Assembly (NCBI GenBank): GCA_963756715.1
Contig: CAVWOV010000033.1
Location: 1-64,000, forward strand
Source of the DNA: VAZQ01 sp963756715
Lineage (GTDB): Bacteria > Pseudomonadota > Alphaproteobacteria > Rhizobiales > Xanthobacteraceae
Length of the DNA stretch: 64,000 nt
Direction of reading: 5' to 3'
Shown here: one piece after another, positions 36,922 to 47,361 of the stretch
Numbering within the stretch: the first letter of the stretch is position 1
Layout: the number at the start of each line of letters is the position of its first letter
The notes under the pieces: model-generated
What the model was told of the DNA's origin: nothing
The model's database searches: none
What the model saw: the letters and a program-made list of their open reading frames with translations, nothing else
Position numbers and translations under genes: made by a program

Positions 36922-38476
36922 ATGTTCCAGACCCGAAAAGAAGATTTGTCCGTACGAGCGGACGCCGGTCGCATTCGGCGACATGCGCGGTTGGATGGAT
37001 GCACTGCGCGCCCATGACGAGTTGCAGGAGGTCAACGGCGAAGTCGACTGGAACATCGAGCTCGGCACCATCATGCGCCTCGCGCAAGGGCCCGGCACCG
37101 GCAAGGCGATCGTCTTCAACAATATCAAGGACTACAACAAGCCCGATAGCCGCTGCCGCCGCATCTTCGGCTCGTCGCTCAACAGCTATCGCCGCATCGC
37201 CATCATGATGGGGCTGCCGCCCGACACCCATCCACGCGAGCTCGTCAAGATCAGCCGCACCATCCTGACCGGCGCGATCCCGCCGAAGATCGTCGCCACC
37301 GGCCCGGTGAAGGAGAACATCCTCAAGGGCGACGACATCGACCTGTTCGACTTTCCGGCACCCTGGTGGAACCGGCTTGATGGCGGCCGCTATATCCAGA
37401 CCTACGGCGGCTGCGTCACCAAGGACCCCGAGACCGGCGTGATGAACGTCGGGGTCTATCGCGGCATGATCGGCGACAAGAACAAGCTGCCGATCCTGAT
37501 GTGGCGCGCGCAGCATATCGGCCAACATGCCACCGCCTGGGAACACGGCGGGGTCAACGAAATGCCGATCGCGATCGCGATGGGCTGGGAGCCGGCGCTC
37601 GCCTTCACGGGCGGCTCGCCGGTGCCGAAGGGCACCTGCGAGTACGACGTGATCGGCGCGATCCGCGGTGCGCCGGTCGAACTGGTGAAATGCGAGAGCC
37701 ACGACCTTTATGTGCCGGCCACCGCCGAGATCGTGATCGAAGGCTTTCTGCAGCTCGACCCGGACAACTTCGTGATGGAGGGCCCCTACGCCGAATTCAC
37801 CGGATACCTCGCGGGCGACAAGGCGCCGAAGCCCACGATCCGCGTCACCGCCATCACCCACCGCAACGACCCGATCCTGCGCGGCACCATCGAGGGCTCG
37901 CTGCCGGGCAGCTATTCGGAAAACGGCGTGGTGTCGTCGATCATGCGCGCCGCCACCGCCTGGAATGTGCTCGATCGCGCCGGCGTGCCCGGCATCACCG
38001 ACGTGTGGTGCCCGCCGGTGCAGACCGGCATCAACGTGCTGGTGCGCATGAAGCAGAGCTACCGCGGGCAGGCCAAGCAGGCGGCCAATGCGCTGTGGGG
38101 CTCATCGGCCGCGCACGTGCGCTACAAGCACGTCACCGTGGTCGATGACGACATCGACATCCACGACTACGGGGCGGTCGACTGGGCGATCGCTCACCGG
38201 GTCAATGCGGGCGAGGATGACATCGTCATCATGCCGGCGACCTTCGGCGCCGGTCTCGATCCGTCCACCCGCAAGCGCGACCGCAATCCGGCGCTGTTCG
38301 GCACCGGCAAATGGAACCGGGTGCTGATCGACGCCACCATGAACCTCGACTACGACCCTGATCCGGACTTTGGCGGCGCGCGCTTCCCGCCGACCGTGTG
38401 GCCCGAGAAGGACGACCTCGACAAAGCTTACGCGCGCTGGAGCGAACTCGGGCTCGGCAAGCCGAAGGCCGGGTAA
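36922..38476 (+). CDS. UbiD-family prenylated-FMN-dependent (de)carboxylase
   Basis: About 518 residues. From ATG at 36922 the frame MFQTRK is broken by an indel near 36942. Restoring it gives the family start KICPYERTPVAFGDMRGWMD, which joins the long frame; otherwise translation would begin at ATG 36983. Family features follow: PAPWWNRLDGGRYIQTYGGC, NVGVYRGMIGDKNKLPILMW, GGSPVPKGTCEYDVIGAIRG, and FVMEGPYAEFTGYLAGDKAP with the catalytic-region Glu-x-Arg-like acidic set. UbiD enzymes reversibly decarboxylate aromatic, heteroaromatic or alpha,beta-unsaturated acids using prFMN made by UbiX, which is not in the window. It closes the cluster. Confidence 0.9.
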
Positions 38477-38695
38477 GCTCAGGCGTCGTCGTCAGGGACG
38501 CCCTCTTTCCACCGAGCCCGATCGGCGAAACGCCAGATCGGGCTTCGAAATCGAGAGAGCCTGCGCGCAAGCCTGCGACCCTGTTGCGCATTTTTTCGCA
38601 ACATTTTGAACCGAAGCCGCTTGCGGCACAGGCTAGCGGAGGCCCAATCTTTATCCCTTGCCGCTCTTTGTCCCGTCGCACGAGAGGAGGTTCCT

Positions 38696-39061
38696 GTGAA
38701 CAGACTCGTGATTGCCAGCGTGACAGCATTCTGCCTTTGCGTTGCGGCCGAACTGCCGGCTGCCGCTCAGGCGCCGAATCAAGACGTGACCTCGCAGTCG
38801 CCACCGCCGCCGGCCGAGCCCAAATATCTCGACATGAGTGCGGTCCCCGCTCTCACACCGGACCGGGTCATGAAGGTTCAGCAGGCGCTTCAACGAAAGG
38901 GCTTCGATGCCGGCCCGATCGACGGCATTCTCGGACCCATGACTAAAGAAGCCGTGCGCAAATACCAGGACCGGTACGGAATTAAGCCGAGCGGCGAGAT
39001 CGACAACCAGACCCTCTACGCACTCGGCGGCGCCGAATTGGCAAGCCGCCCGGGCGGGTGA
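38696..39061 (+). CDS. Exported peptidoglycan-binding (PG_binding_1) domain protein
   Basis: 121 residues. GTG at 38696 has a strong GAGAGGAGG five bases upstream. The signal peptide (LVIASVTAFCLCVAAELPAA) ends near AQA. A Pro-rich linker leads to one PG_binding_1 domain: VMKVQQALQRKGFDAGPIDG and TKEAVRKYQDRYGIKPSGEI. It has no catalytic domain, so it may anchor to the wall or serve as a wall sensor. Isolated between the UbiD cluster and the RND operon. Intact. Confidence 0.82.
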   Translation: MNRLVIASVTAFCLCVAAELPAAAQAPNQDVTSQSPPPPAEPKYLDMSAVPALTPDRVMKVQQALQRKGFDAGPIDGILGPMTKEAVRKYQDRYGIKPSGEIDNQTLYALGGAELASRPGG

Positions 39062-39394
39062 TCAATACAGCGGGCAGGCCGGCCGACGTCCGCTGCGAAA
39101 AATTGCACGCCGTCCCGTCGCACGCCGTGGATGTCGCGCGCAAAAATGGAATTTTCGGAATAATTGTCGCAGGGGCGGAGAAACTGCCCTGACGGCACCC
39201 GATCGCAATGCTTTTGCCACCAATTCCTGGCCTCCTGTCGTTAGGGGCCGGGTTTCGGGGCTGGCGAGAAGCGTATTTCAAATCAGTGATAACGCGATAG
39301 TGAGGCAACGCAGCATATATTATGCTGCATCGCGGTAAGTATATGATTATAATCTATTAAGTTATCGATTCTTGAGCGAAACGGGGGAACTTGC
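39062..39394. other. Regulatory region upstream of the acrAB-type operon
   Basis: 333 bases without coding signal, turning strongly A+T-rich from about 39275 to 39365. It holds the palindrome at 39310-39328 and likely the operon promoter. GGGGGAA lies about eight bases before the acrA ATG. Confidence 0.5.
39310..39328. promoter_or_regulatory. Operator-like palindrome upstream of the RND operon
   Basis: GCAGCATA-TAT-TATGCTGC, a perfect eight-base inverted repeat with a three-base spacer, ends 66 bases before the acrA start. It lies in an A+T-rich island and overlaps -10-like TATATT/TATTAT sequences. Placement and symmetry are typical of TetR/AcrR-type operators. No regulator gene is nearby, so a trans-encoded repressor would be needed. 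Confidence 0.5.
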
Positions 39395-40605
39395 ATGCTG
39401 TTGTCTAAACCGATGGGCATTTTGCTCGTGTGCGGCGGCCTGGGGTTGGGATTGACCGCCTGCACCGAAGCCGAAACGTCGGTGCCAAGCGAAGTGGTCG
39501 AAGTCGGCGTCGTTACGATGCAGCCAGCCGTACGGCCCGTCATCCGTGAACTTCCAGGCCGGATCTCGCCGACACGAATCGCCGAGGTGCGGGCACGCGT
39601 GTCCGGCATCGTAATGGAGCGAACCTTCCAGCAGGGCGCCGACGTGAAAGCGGGCGACGTGCTGTATCGGATTGATCCCGCATCGTTCAAAGTGGATCTG
39701 CAGGCGAGCGAAGCCGCACTCGCAAAGGCGCAGGCCGTGCTCGATCAGGCGACGCAGCAGGCGAAGCGCGTCGAGACGCTGATGGCCGGTCGCGTCGCGA
39801 CCCAGGTTCAGCACGAGACATCGATCGCCAATCTCCGTAAGGCCGAAGCCGACGTCGCCGCCCGCCAGGCCGACCTCCAGCGCTCCCGTCTGAGTCTGGA
39901 ATACGCCACCGTGCGCTCGCCGATCAGCGGCCGGATCGGACGCGCCCTGGTCACCGAGGGTGCGCTGGTCGGACAGGGCGAAGCAACCCACATGGCGACC
40001 GTTCAGCAATTGGACACGGTCTATGCCGACTTCACGCAGTCGATCAGCGAGCTCAACGAGCTTCGGCGCAATTTCGAGAGCGGCGAACTCGAGACCGTCG
40101 CCCCGAAACCGCGACGGTGCGGCTGGTGCTCGATGATGGCACCCTCTTTCCGCATCCGGGCAGATTGCTGTTCACCGACGCCACCGTCGATCCGACGACC
40201 GGTCAGGTGACGTTGCGCGGCGCCTTTCCAAACCCGAAGCACGAGTTGCTGCCCGGCATGTATGTGCGCGTGCAGATCGAGCAGGGCATCGACAGTGACG
40301 CGCTGGCGGTGCCGCAGCAAGCGATCCAGCGCAACGATGCGGGCGACAGCGAAGTCTACGTGGTTTCCGACGACAATCGCGCGATCCTGCGACAGGTCCG
40401 GACCGGCCGCGTCGTCGACGATCACTGGTTGATCCAGGATGGTCTCAAAGCCGGTGAGCGCGTGGTCGTCGAGGGCTTCCAGAAGTTCGTTCCCGGGGCA
40501 CGCGTACGGCCCGTGCCATGGCGACAGGAGCGCACCGCCAGTTCCGAGCCCGACACGCACAACATGCGCCGGGTCGAGACCTCGACCACGACAATAACCC
40601 GCTGA
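39395..40605 (+). CDS. RND efflux periplasmic adaptor (AcrA/MexA-like lipoprotein), one frameshift
   Basis: The lipobox is GLGLTAC with Cys about 23. The first beta-barrel and lipoyl half-motifs are PGRISPTRIAEVRARVSGIV and GADVKAGDVLYRIDP. The alpha-hairpin covers about 110-190 (LRKAEADVAARQADLQRSRL), followed by YATVRSPISGRIGRALVTEG. The frame breaks near 40105. The C-terminal membrane-proximal part (TVDPTTGQVTLRGAFPNPKH, LLPGMYVRVQIEQG) is in another frame, ending at 40605. It bridges the inner-membrane pump and an outer-membrane channel. The pump gene starts 13 bases later. No outer-membrane factor gene is present. Confidence 0.88.
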
Positions 40606-40617
40606 ACGAGATTGCCG

Positions 40618-43600
40618 GTGCCGAGCTTCTTCATCGACCGGCCGGTTTTTGCGTGGGTGATCGCGCTGTTCATCTGCCTGATCGGCGTGATCGCAATTCC
40701 GCAGCTGCCGGTCGCGCAATATCCCATCATTGCGCCGCCGTCGATCTCGGTGAGCACCGCCTATCCGGGCGCGTCGCCGGAGAATCTCTACAACAGCGTG
40801 ACGCGCCTGATCGAGGAAGAGCTTAACGGCGCGAGCGGCATCCTCAATTTCGAAGTCGACCAGCGATTCGCTGGGCCAGGTCGAGATCACCGCCAACTTC
40901 GTGCCCGGCACCGACACCAACCTGGCGTCGGTCGAGGTGCAGAACCGTCTCAAGCGCGTCGAGGCGCGGCTGCCGCGCGCAGTCATTCAGCAGGGCATCC
41001 TGGTCGAGGAAGCGTCGACCGCCGTGCTGCAACTCGTCACGCTGCGTTCAACCGACGGCAGCCTGGACGAGGTTGGCCTCGGCGACTTCATGATCCGCAA
41101 CATCGTGGGCGAGATTCGCCGGATTCCCGGCGTCGGCCGCGCCACGCTCTATTCGACCGAGCGGTCGCTGCGGATCTGGATCGACCCCGACAAGTTGATC
41201 GGCTTCAATCTGACGGCCGACGACGTGACCAAGGCCATCAGCGCACAGAACGCGCAGGTCGCCTCCGGCAGCATTGGCGCCGAGCCGAGCCGCAAGACTC
41301 AGCAGATTTCCGCCATGGTGCTGGTGAAGGGCGCAACTCGCCTCGCCGGAAGAGTTTGGCGCGATCGTCCTGCGCGCAAACCGCGACGGCTCTACGGTGC
41401 GGTTGCGCGACGTCGCCCGCGTCGAAGTCGGCGGCATGGCATACCAATTCACCACCCGCCTCAACGGCCAGCCCAGCGCCGGCCTCTGCGGTGCTGCTGG
41501 CGCCGACCGGCAATGCGCTCGCAACCGCGAACGCCGTGCAGGGAGAAGATGGAGGAACTGTCGAAGTTCTTCCCACCCAACATCAAGTACGAGATTCCCT
41601 ACGACATCACGCCGGTGGTGGAAGCCTCGATCCACAAGGTGCTGATGACGCTCATGGAGGCCGTCGTCCTGGTGTTCCTGGTGATGTTCCTGTTTCTGCA
41701 GAACATCCGCTACACCATCATTCCGACCGTCGTGGTGCCGGTGGCGCTGCTTGGAACCTGCACGACGCTGCTGCTGCTGGGCTTCTCGATCAATCTGCTG
41801 ACGCTGTTCAGCATGGTGCTGGCGATCGGCATCCTGGTCGACGACGCGATCGTGGTGGTCGAGAACGTCGAGCGCATCATGGCGACCGAAGGGCTGTCGC
41901 CGCGCGAGGCCACGCGCAAGGCGATGAGCCAGATCACCGGCGCGATCATCGGCATCACGCTGGTGCTGATTGCAGTCTTCATCCCGATGGCGTTCTTCCC
42001 GGGTTCGGTCGGATCATCTACCGCCAGTTCTCCGTCACCATGGTGGCGGCGATCAGCTTCTCGGCGTTGATGGCGTTGACGCTGACGCCGGCGCTGTGCG
42101 CGACACTGCTCAAGCCGGTCAAGAAGGGCGACGGCCATGTGGGCGGCGGGCTGTTCGGCTGGTTCAACCGCGGCATGCAGCGCGCCCGCGAACGCTATCG
42201 GGGCGGCGTGCGCTGGATCCTGCTGCGCACCGGCCGCGCCATGCTGGTCTATCTGTGCCTGCTGATCGGCGCTGGGCTGGGCGTTCGTGCGCATGCCGGG
42301 CGGCTTCCTGCCGGTGGACGACCAGGGCTTCTTTACGACCGACGTGCAGACACCGCCCGAAGCTTCGTTCAACCGCACCGCCGAGGTGGTGCGGCGGGTC
42401 GAGAACTATCTCATCAATCGCAGCGGCGTCGATTCGGTCAGCGTTTCTCACCGGCTTCAGCTTCCTCGGCCAGAGGCCAGAATACCGCGCAGGCCTTCAT
42501 CACGCTGAAAGACTGGTCGGAGCGCGGCCCAAGGACTCGGCGAAAGCGATGTGGAAGACGCTAACCGGACGCTCGAGTCGATCAAGGACGCCAAAGTTTC
42601 CGCGCTCGAACCACCGCCGATCGACGAATCTCGGTAATTCGGCCGGCTTCAGCTTCCGGCTGCAGGACCGCGGTCAGCGCGGCTACGATGCGCTGATGCA
42701 GGCCAAGAGACCGGTTGCTTGCGGCGGCCGGCAAGAGCCCGGTGCTGCAGGACGTTTTCGTCGAAGGCTTGCCGCCGGCCGCGCAGGTGCAACTCGAGCA
42801 TCGACCGCGAGAAGGCGGCAGCGTTTGGCGTCACCTTAGAGGACATCAACAACACGATCTCCACCAACCTCGGCTCGGCCTACATCAACGACTTCCCGAA
42901 CCGCGGCCGTATGCAGCGCGTCATTGTCCAGTCCGATGACCAACGGCGCATGCAGGACGGACGACATCCTCAAGTTCAGCGTGCGCAACAGCCAGGGCAT
43001 AATTGGTACCGATCACGTCGTTCGCACCGTGCATTGGGAGGTTGGGCCCGACGCAGATCGTTGAGCTTCAACTACTATCCGTCAGTGCGCATCAGCGGTG
43101 CCGCCAAACCGGGCTACAGCAGCGGCGATGCCATCGCCGAGATGGAACGGCTCGCCGAATAGCTGCCGCGCGGCTTCGGCTTCGAATGGAGTGGCCAGTC
43201 GCTGCAGGAGAAGCTCTCCGGTTCGCAGGCGCCGTTCCTTCTGGCGCTTGTCGGCCCTGGTGGTGTTCCTCTGCCTTGCGGCGCTCTACGAAAGCTGGAC
43301 CATCCCGCTCGCCGTCATCCTCACGGTGCCACTCGGCATGCTCGGCGCCGTGCTGGCGGCAACCTTCCGCGGATTGCCGAACGACGTCTATTTCACGGTG
43401 GCTTGATCACCATCGTGGGGCTTGCCGCCAAGGATGGCATTCTCATCATCGAGTTCGCCAAGGATCTGCGCGCCCAGGGCAAGTCGCTGGCCGATGCCAC
43501 CACCGAAGCCTGCTATCTGCGGTTCCGTCCGATCCTGATGATCGGGCTCGCATTCATCTGCGGCGTCGCCCCGATGGTGATCGCTGCCGGTGCTAGCGCC

Positions 43601-43680
43601 AAGAGCTAGCAGGCGATAGGCATCAGCGTATGGGCGGATGATTGGTGGTGGTGCTGGGTGATTGGTGGGTGTTTCGGCGG
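40618..43680 (+). pseudogene. RND efflux inner-membrane pump (AcrB/MexB-like), many frameshifts and two in-frame stops
   Basis: GTG at 40618 gives the HAE1 opening PSFFIDRPVFAWVIALFICL. Later landmarks are PGTDTNLASVEVQNRLKRVE, the Asp pair in ILVDDAIVVVENVERIMATE, SALMALTLTPALCATLLKPV, PLAVILTVPLGMLGAVLAAT and IVGLAAKDGILIIEFAKDLR. These lie in different frames, with breaks near 40870, 41340, 41480, 42005, 42285, 42450, 42530, 42710, 42800, 42955, 43020, 43250 and 43405. In addition TAG replaces an expected Gln codon at 43160 and 43606. The C-terminal helix is unrecognisable after about 43640. The nonsense changes and ragged end suggest decay; some indels may be sequence error. Confidence 0.8.
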
Positions 43681-43729
43681 CTAGCCAAGCAGGTAAATCG
43701 ACGGCATCAGCCGGGCCGCAACTCCGCGC

Positions 43730-43835
43730 GGAACACGCAACGACGTCGATTTCACTGTTGGCGTGATCGGCACGGTGGGGCTGGCGGCTTTCGCAGCCGC
43801 ATTGCTTTGTGCCATCTTCCCTGCCGTCGCGATTG
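43730..43835 (+). pseudogene. Possible second, diverged fragment of an RND transmembrane segment
   Basis: The translated stretch NDVDFTVGVIGTVGLAAFAA resembles the acrB segment NDVYFTVGLITIVGLAAKDG about 350 bases upstream. At DNA level AACGACGTC-ATTTCAC and GTGGGGCT-GC are shared. It could be a duplicated remnant or a misassembly echo. It lies between the acrB wreck and the next hydrolase gene. Evidence is a short visual match only. Confidence 0.3.
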
Positions 43836-43892
43836 CGATAAAGTCGCCCGGAACGGCGCTATGCCGACGAGAATTCACGAGGAAACCTGCCG

Positions 43893-44792
43893 ATGACCCA
43901 AACCGCTGTCACCATTCCGTCCGCCGGGCTGAAGCTCTCCGGCGTCGTCCACGTTCCGGACGATGTGCGCCCTGGCGAGCGGCGGGCCGCCTTCATCGTT
44001 CTGCATGGTTTTGGCAGCAACAAGAGTTCGTCGAACACCATGGAGCCCACCCAGGTGCTCTCTTCGCTCGGCTACGTTGTGCTGCGGTTCGACATGCGCG
44101 GCTGCGGCGAAAGCGAAGGCGAGCGCGGCAACCTGATCTGTCTCGAACAGGTCGAGGACACCAGCAGCGCACTGACGGTCCTCGCCAAGCATCCGGCGGT
44201 CGATCCCGACCGCATCGCGGTTGTCGGTTCAAGCTTCGGCGGCGCGGTTGCGGTCTACACCGGCGGCGTCGATCCGCGCGTCGCCGCGGTGATCTCGAAC
44301 GGCGGCTGGGGCGACGGCGAGCGCAAGTTCCGCGGTCAGCATCCCGGCGCCGAGGCCTGGAAGAAATTCGCCGACATGCTTGCCCTGGGCCGCGGTTACC
44401 GCGCCAAGCACGGCAAGCCGCTGATGGTGCCGCGCTACGATATTGTGCCGATCCCGCCGCACCTACGCACCAACCTGGCGCAGAACTCGATTCACGAGTT
44501 CACCTCCGAGACCGCGCAGAGCATGTATGACTTCCGCGCCGACAACGTGGTCGGCAAGATCGCGCCGCGGCCGCTGCTGCTGCTGCATTCGTCGAACGAC
44601 TCGGTGACCCCGACCGAGCAGTCGATCGAGATGTTCAAGCGCGCCGGCCATCCCACCGAACTGCATCTGATCGCCGACGTCGATCACTTCATGTTCGCCG
44701 AGGGCAACAAGCGGGTCTGGGACCTCGTCCGCAATTGGCTCAACGACTACTTCCCGGTCACGGCCGCCGTTCGCACCCATGCGGCGGAATGA
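43893..44792 (+). CDS. Alpha/beta hydrolase (S9/Hydrolase_4-like)
   Basis: 299 residues. HGFGSNKSSSNTMEP forms the oxyanion region. The nucleophile elbow is GSSFGG (IAVVGSSFGGAVAVYTGG), the acid is near NDSVTPTEQS, and the catalytic His is in DVDHFMFAEGN. It resembles cytosolic carboxylesterase or peptidase-like hydrolases. Substrate is unknown. No signal peptide. It precedes the patatin gene by 90 bases and may be co-transcribed. Intact. Confidence 0.88.
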   Translation: MTQTAVTIPSAGLKLSGVVHVPDDVRPGERRAAFIVLHGFGSNKSSSNTMEPTQVLSSLGYVVLRFDMRGCGESEGERGNLICLEQVEDTSSALTVLAKHPAVDPDRIAVVGSSFGGAVAVYTGGVDPRVAAVISNGGWGDGERKFRGQHPGAEAWKKFADMLALGRGYRAKHGKPLMVPRYDIVPIPPHLRTNLAQNSIHEFTSETAQSMYDFRADNVVGKIAPRPLLLLHSSNDSVTPTEQSIEMFKRAGHPTELHLIADVDHFMFAEGNKRVWDLVRNWLNDYFPVTAAVRTHAAE

Positions 44793-44882
44793 GCCGTTGC
44801 GCCGGGTGACGTCGATCGCATCGCGCCGCGACGACCCGCGGCACACGATGCGCCGCAAACCGCTTGTCCGTCGGTCGTCGCG

Positions 44883-46313
44883 ATGACCGAAGCGCAGGAC
44901 GCCCCAGCCGGCCTTGGACTTGCCCGCGACCGGCATCTGTTTGGACCCGGCCCAAAGCGGATCCTGGCGCTGGACGGTGGCGGCGTGCGCGGTGCGATCT
45001 CGGTGGCGTTCCTGGAGCGGATCGAGAAGATCATTCGGGAAGAGCAACAACGGACTCGTCCCGCGGCCGCCGAAAGCGCGCCGCAACAAGCCGGCGCACC
45101 CACCACCGAAGCGCCGCATGTCGCGAGTGGCGCGGCGCCGGCTCGTCTGGGCGACTGGTTCGATCTTGTCGGCGGCACGTCGACCGGCGCGGTGATCGCC
45201 GGCGCGCTGGCGCTTGGCAAGAGCACCGCGGAGATCAAGGACTTCTACCTGAAGCTCGCGCCGCGCATCTTCTCCCGATCGCTCTGGCGGGTTCCCGGAT
45301 TACAGGCGAAATTCGACGCTGGCGCTTTGCGGGAGGAGATCGACAAGATCGTCGAGGACCGCCGGCTCGACAGCCCCGATCTCGTGACCGGACTCTGCGT
45401 CGTTACCAAGCGCCTCGACACCGGCAGCCCGTGGATCCTCGCCAACAATTCCAAGGCGCCCTACTGGAATACGGTTGCGGCCGATCCCGCCACCGGCGCG
45501 AAGGGCTTCACCGGCAATGCCAAATACCGGCTGTCCAATCTGGTGCGCGCCAGCACCGCGGCGCCGCACTTCTTCGATCCGGAAGTCCTGGCCATCATCG
45601 AGGATGAGCGCGAAGAGCCGCTCGCCGATGTCAACGCCAAGCTCGCCGGCTACCCGTGGATGTCGCTGCTGGCCAGCAAGCTCCGCCTGCTGCTGCTCGG
45701 CTTCAAGCGCGACAAGGGCGGCCGGGAGCTCGCCGAAACTCATGGCCTGTTCGTCGATGGCGGCGTGACGCCGTTCAACAATCCCACCATGGCGCTGCTG
45801 ATGATGACGCAGCTCAAGGGGTTCAACATCAACTGGCCGCTCGGACCGGACAAGCTGTCGATCATTTCGATCGGCACCGGCTCCAGCCGCACCAAACTGT
45901 CGTTCAAGGAACTGGGCTGGTTCGGGCCGCTGCGGGTGACGCTGAGCGCGTTGCTCTCGCTCATGGGTGATGTCGAAACGCTCTCGCTCGCCCAGATGCA
46001 ATGGCTCGGCTACTGCCCGCAGGGCTGGGAGATCAATTCCGAGGTCGGCGATCTCAGTGCCGATGCGCCACCCGGCGGCAAGTGGTTCACCTTCCTGCGC
46101 TACGACGTGCGCCTCGAGGTGGACTGGCTGAAGAAGCACCTGCACCTGGACTTCACCGAGCAGGAGGTCGAGAAATTCCGCCGGATGGACGATCCGGGCA
46201 TCATCAAGAATATCTACGCCATCGCCCGGCTCGCGGCCGAATTGCAGGTCAAGCGCGAGCACTTCTTCCCTGACGCCCCCATCACCAGTGGAGCGGGCGG
46301 GACGGTTGGCTGA
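44883..46313 (+). CDS. Patatin-like phospholipase
   Basis: 476 residues. The oxyanion motif DGGGVRG starts at residue 31, the nucleophile motif GTSTG (Ser about 100) follows, and the catalytic Asp is in VDGGV near 294. An Ala/Pro/Gln-rich insertion (about 55-85) separates the first two motifs, as in larger bacterial patatins. The C-terminal part contains SIGTGSSRTKLSFKELGW and a helical tail. These enzymes release fatty acids from phospholipids and are cytosolic or secreted effectors; no signal is visible. Convergent with the DUF4331 gene. Intact. Confidence 0.9.
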   Translation: MTEAQDAPAGLGLARDRHLFGPGPKRILALDGGGVRGAISVAFLERIEKIIREEQQRTRPAAAESAPQQAGAPTTEAPHVASGAAPARLGDWFDLVGGTSTGAVIAGALALGKSTAEIKDFYLKLAPRIFSRSLWRVPGLQAKFDAGALREEIDKIVEDRRLDSPDLVTGLCVVTKRLDTGSPWILANNSKAPYWNTVAADPATGAKGFTGNAKYRLSNLVRASTAAPHFFDPEVLAIIEDEREEPLADVNAKLAGYPWMSLLASKLRLLLLGFKRDKGGRELAETHGLFVDGGVTPFNNPTMALLMMTQLKGFNINWPLGPDKLSIISIGTGSSRTKLSFKELGWFGPLRVTLSALLSLMGDVETLSLAQMQWLGYCPQGWEINSEVGDLSADAPPGGKWFTFLRYDVRLEVDWLKKHLHLDFTEQEVEKFRRMDDPGIIKNIYAIARLAAELQVKREHFFPDAPITSGAGGTVG

Positions 46314-46353
46314 CCGGCGTCGCCAATCGACCAGCCGATCCTCTCCCTCACCT

Positions 46354-47361
46354 TCACTTCTGATGCGGCGTGCCGATGTACGGAAACTCCTTGAGAATGT
46401 CGGTATGCGGCTTCAAACCGCTGGGAGGGCATTCGCCCTTGGTGAGGAATGCCAGGCGGTAATCGATCACGTCGTCGGTGAACACGCGGCCGTTGGGATA
46501 CTTCGCAGGCTTCGACGGATCGAAGCTCAGCACGTCGGGCAGCGTTCGCTCGGTGTCGATCGTCGCGATCGCTTCTTCGCGCGAGTAGTTTCCGGTGTGG
46601 CCCATCAGATGTATGAACTGTTCGAGCCAGCGATTGCGGTCGTTGACCGGCTCGCTGGCGTTGTATTCGAGTTTCGTGTCGTCGGTGTTGAAAAAACTGC
46701 TGACACTGGGATGGCCGGCGCGATCGACGTGGAGCAACTTGCCATCCTGCCGCACGCTGCATCGTCCCCAGATGTGCAGTTCGGGATTCGGCGCCAGTTC
46801 GCTCGTCGGCAGTTCGACCACCATCGAGAAGACGTTGGCTTCGGTATTCGAATCCACGCCGGTCCACGGCGGCGTGCCGGGCAGATGAAGCTCGGTGAAA
46901 TTGCGCTTGCCCCGGATGTCGAACAGATTCTTGATGCCGTCGAAATCGAAAAAGAACGCATCGCTGCGGCTGCCGGCGAAGAACGTGTAGTCGCCCGCCT
47001 TGACGAGATTGGGCTTGGGACCGAACGAGACGTCCGCATCGGCGACGATCTTCTTCCCAACCGCCTCAGCCGAGCGCGATTCCGCGCCTTTGGCCAGAAA
47101 CACGCTGAAGGTCTGCTTGCCGTTTTGCGGCTTCGAAAACACGTAGCTCAGCGCCAGGTCCGTCAGCAAATCCCCGTCGTTGTCGATGTTGAGCCGGTAG
47201 ATGGCGTCCGGATGGAGCGCGTCGGCATTCGGATTCGCATTCAGGATGATCACCGTTCTCGACGGGTCTGTCGGCGACTGAAATGCGTAGAGATCGCACA
47301 GGTCGAGCCGTTGGTCGCCGAGCGGCGGGCCGAGACTGAGACCGGTGAAGTGGTTTGACAT
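46354..47361 (-). CDS. DUF4331 family protein
   Basis: 335 residues from ATG at 47361, with GGAGG six bases upstream. Opening SNHFTGLSLGPPLGDQRLDL, then DLYAFQSPTDPSRTVIILNA and DAIYRLNIDNDGDLLTDLAL are characteristic of DUF4331, often repeated in beta-propeller-like secreted proteins. A conserved PEGPDVLSFDPSKPA-like region appears near the end (TLPDVLSFDPSKPAKYPNGR, DDVIDYRLAFLTKG). No signal peptide is visible from this start, although family members are often exported. Function unknown. Intact. Confidence 0.83.
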   Translation of the reverse strand: MSNHFTGLSLGPPLGDQRLDLCDLYAFQSPTDPSRTVIILNANPNADALHPDAIYRLNIDNDGDLLTDLALSYVFSKPQNGKQTFSVFLAKGAESRSAEAVGKKIVADADVSFGPKPNLVKAGDYTFFAGSRSDAFFFDFDGIKNLFDIRGKRNFTELHLPGTPPWTGVDSNTEANVFSMVVELPTSELAPNPELHIWGRCSVRQDGKLLHVDRAGHPSVSSFFNTDDTKLEYNASEPVNDRNRWLEQFIHLMGHTGNYSREEAIATIDTERTLPDVLSFDPSKPAKYPNGRVFTDDVIDYRLAFLTKGECPPSGLKPHTDILKEFPYIGTPHQK

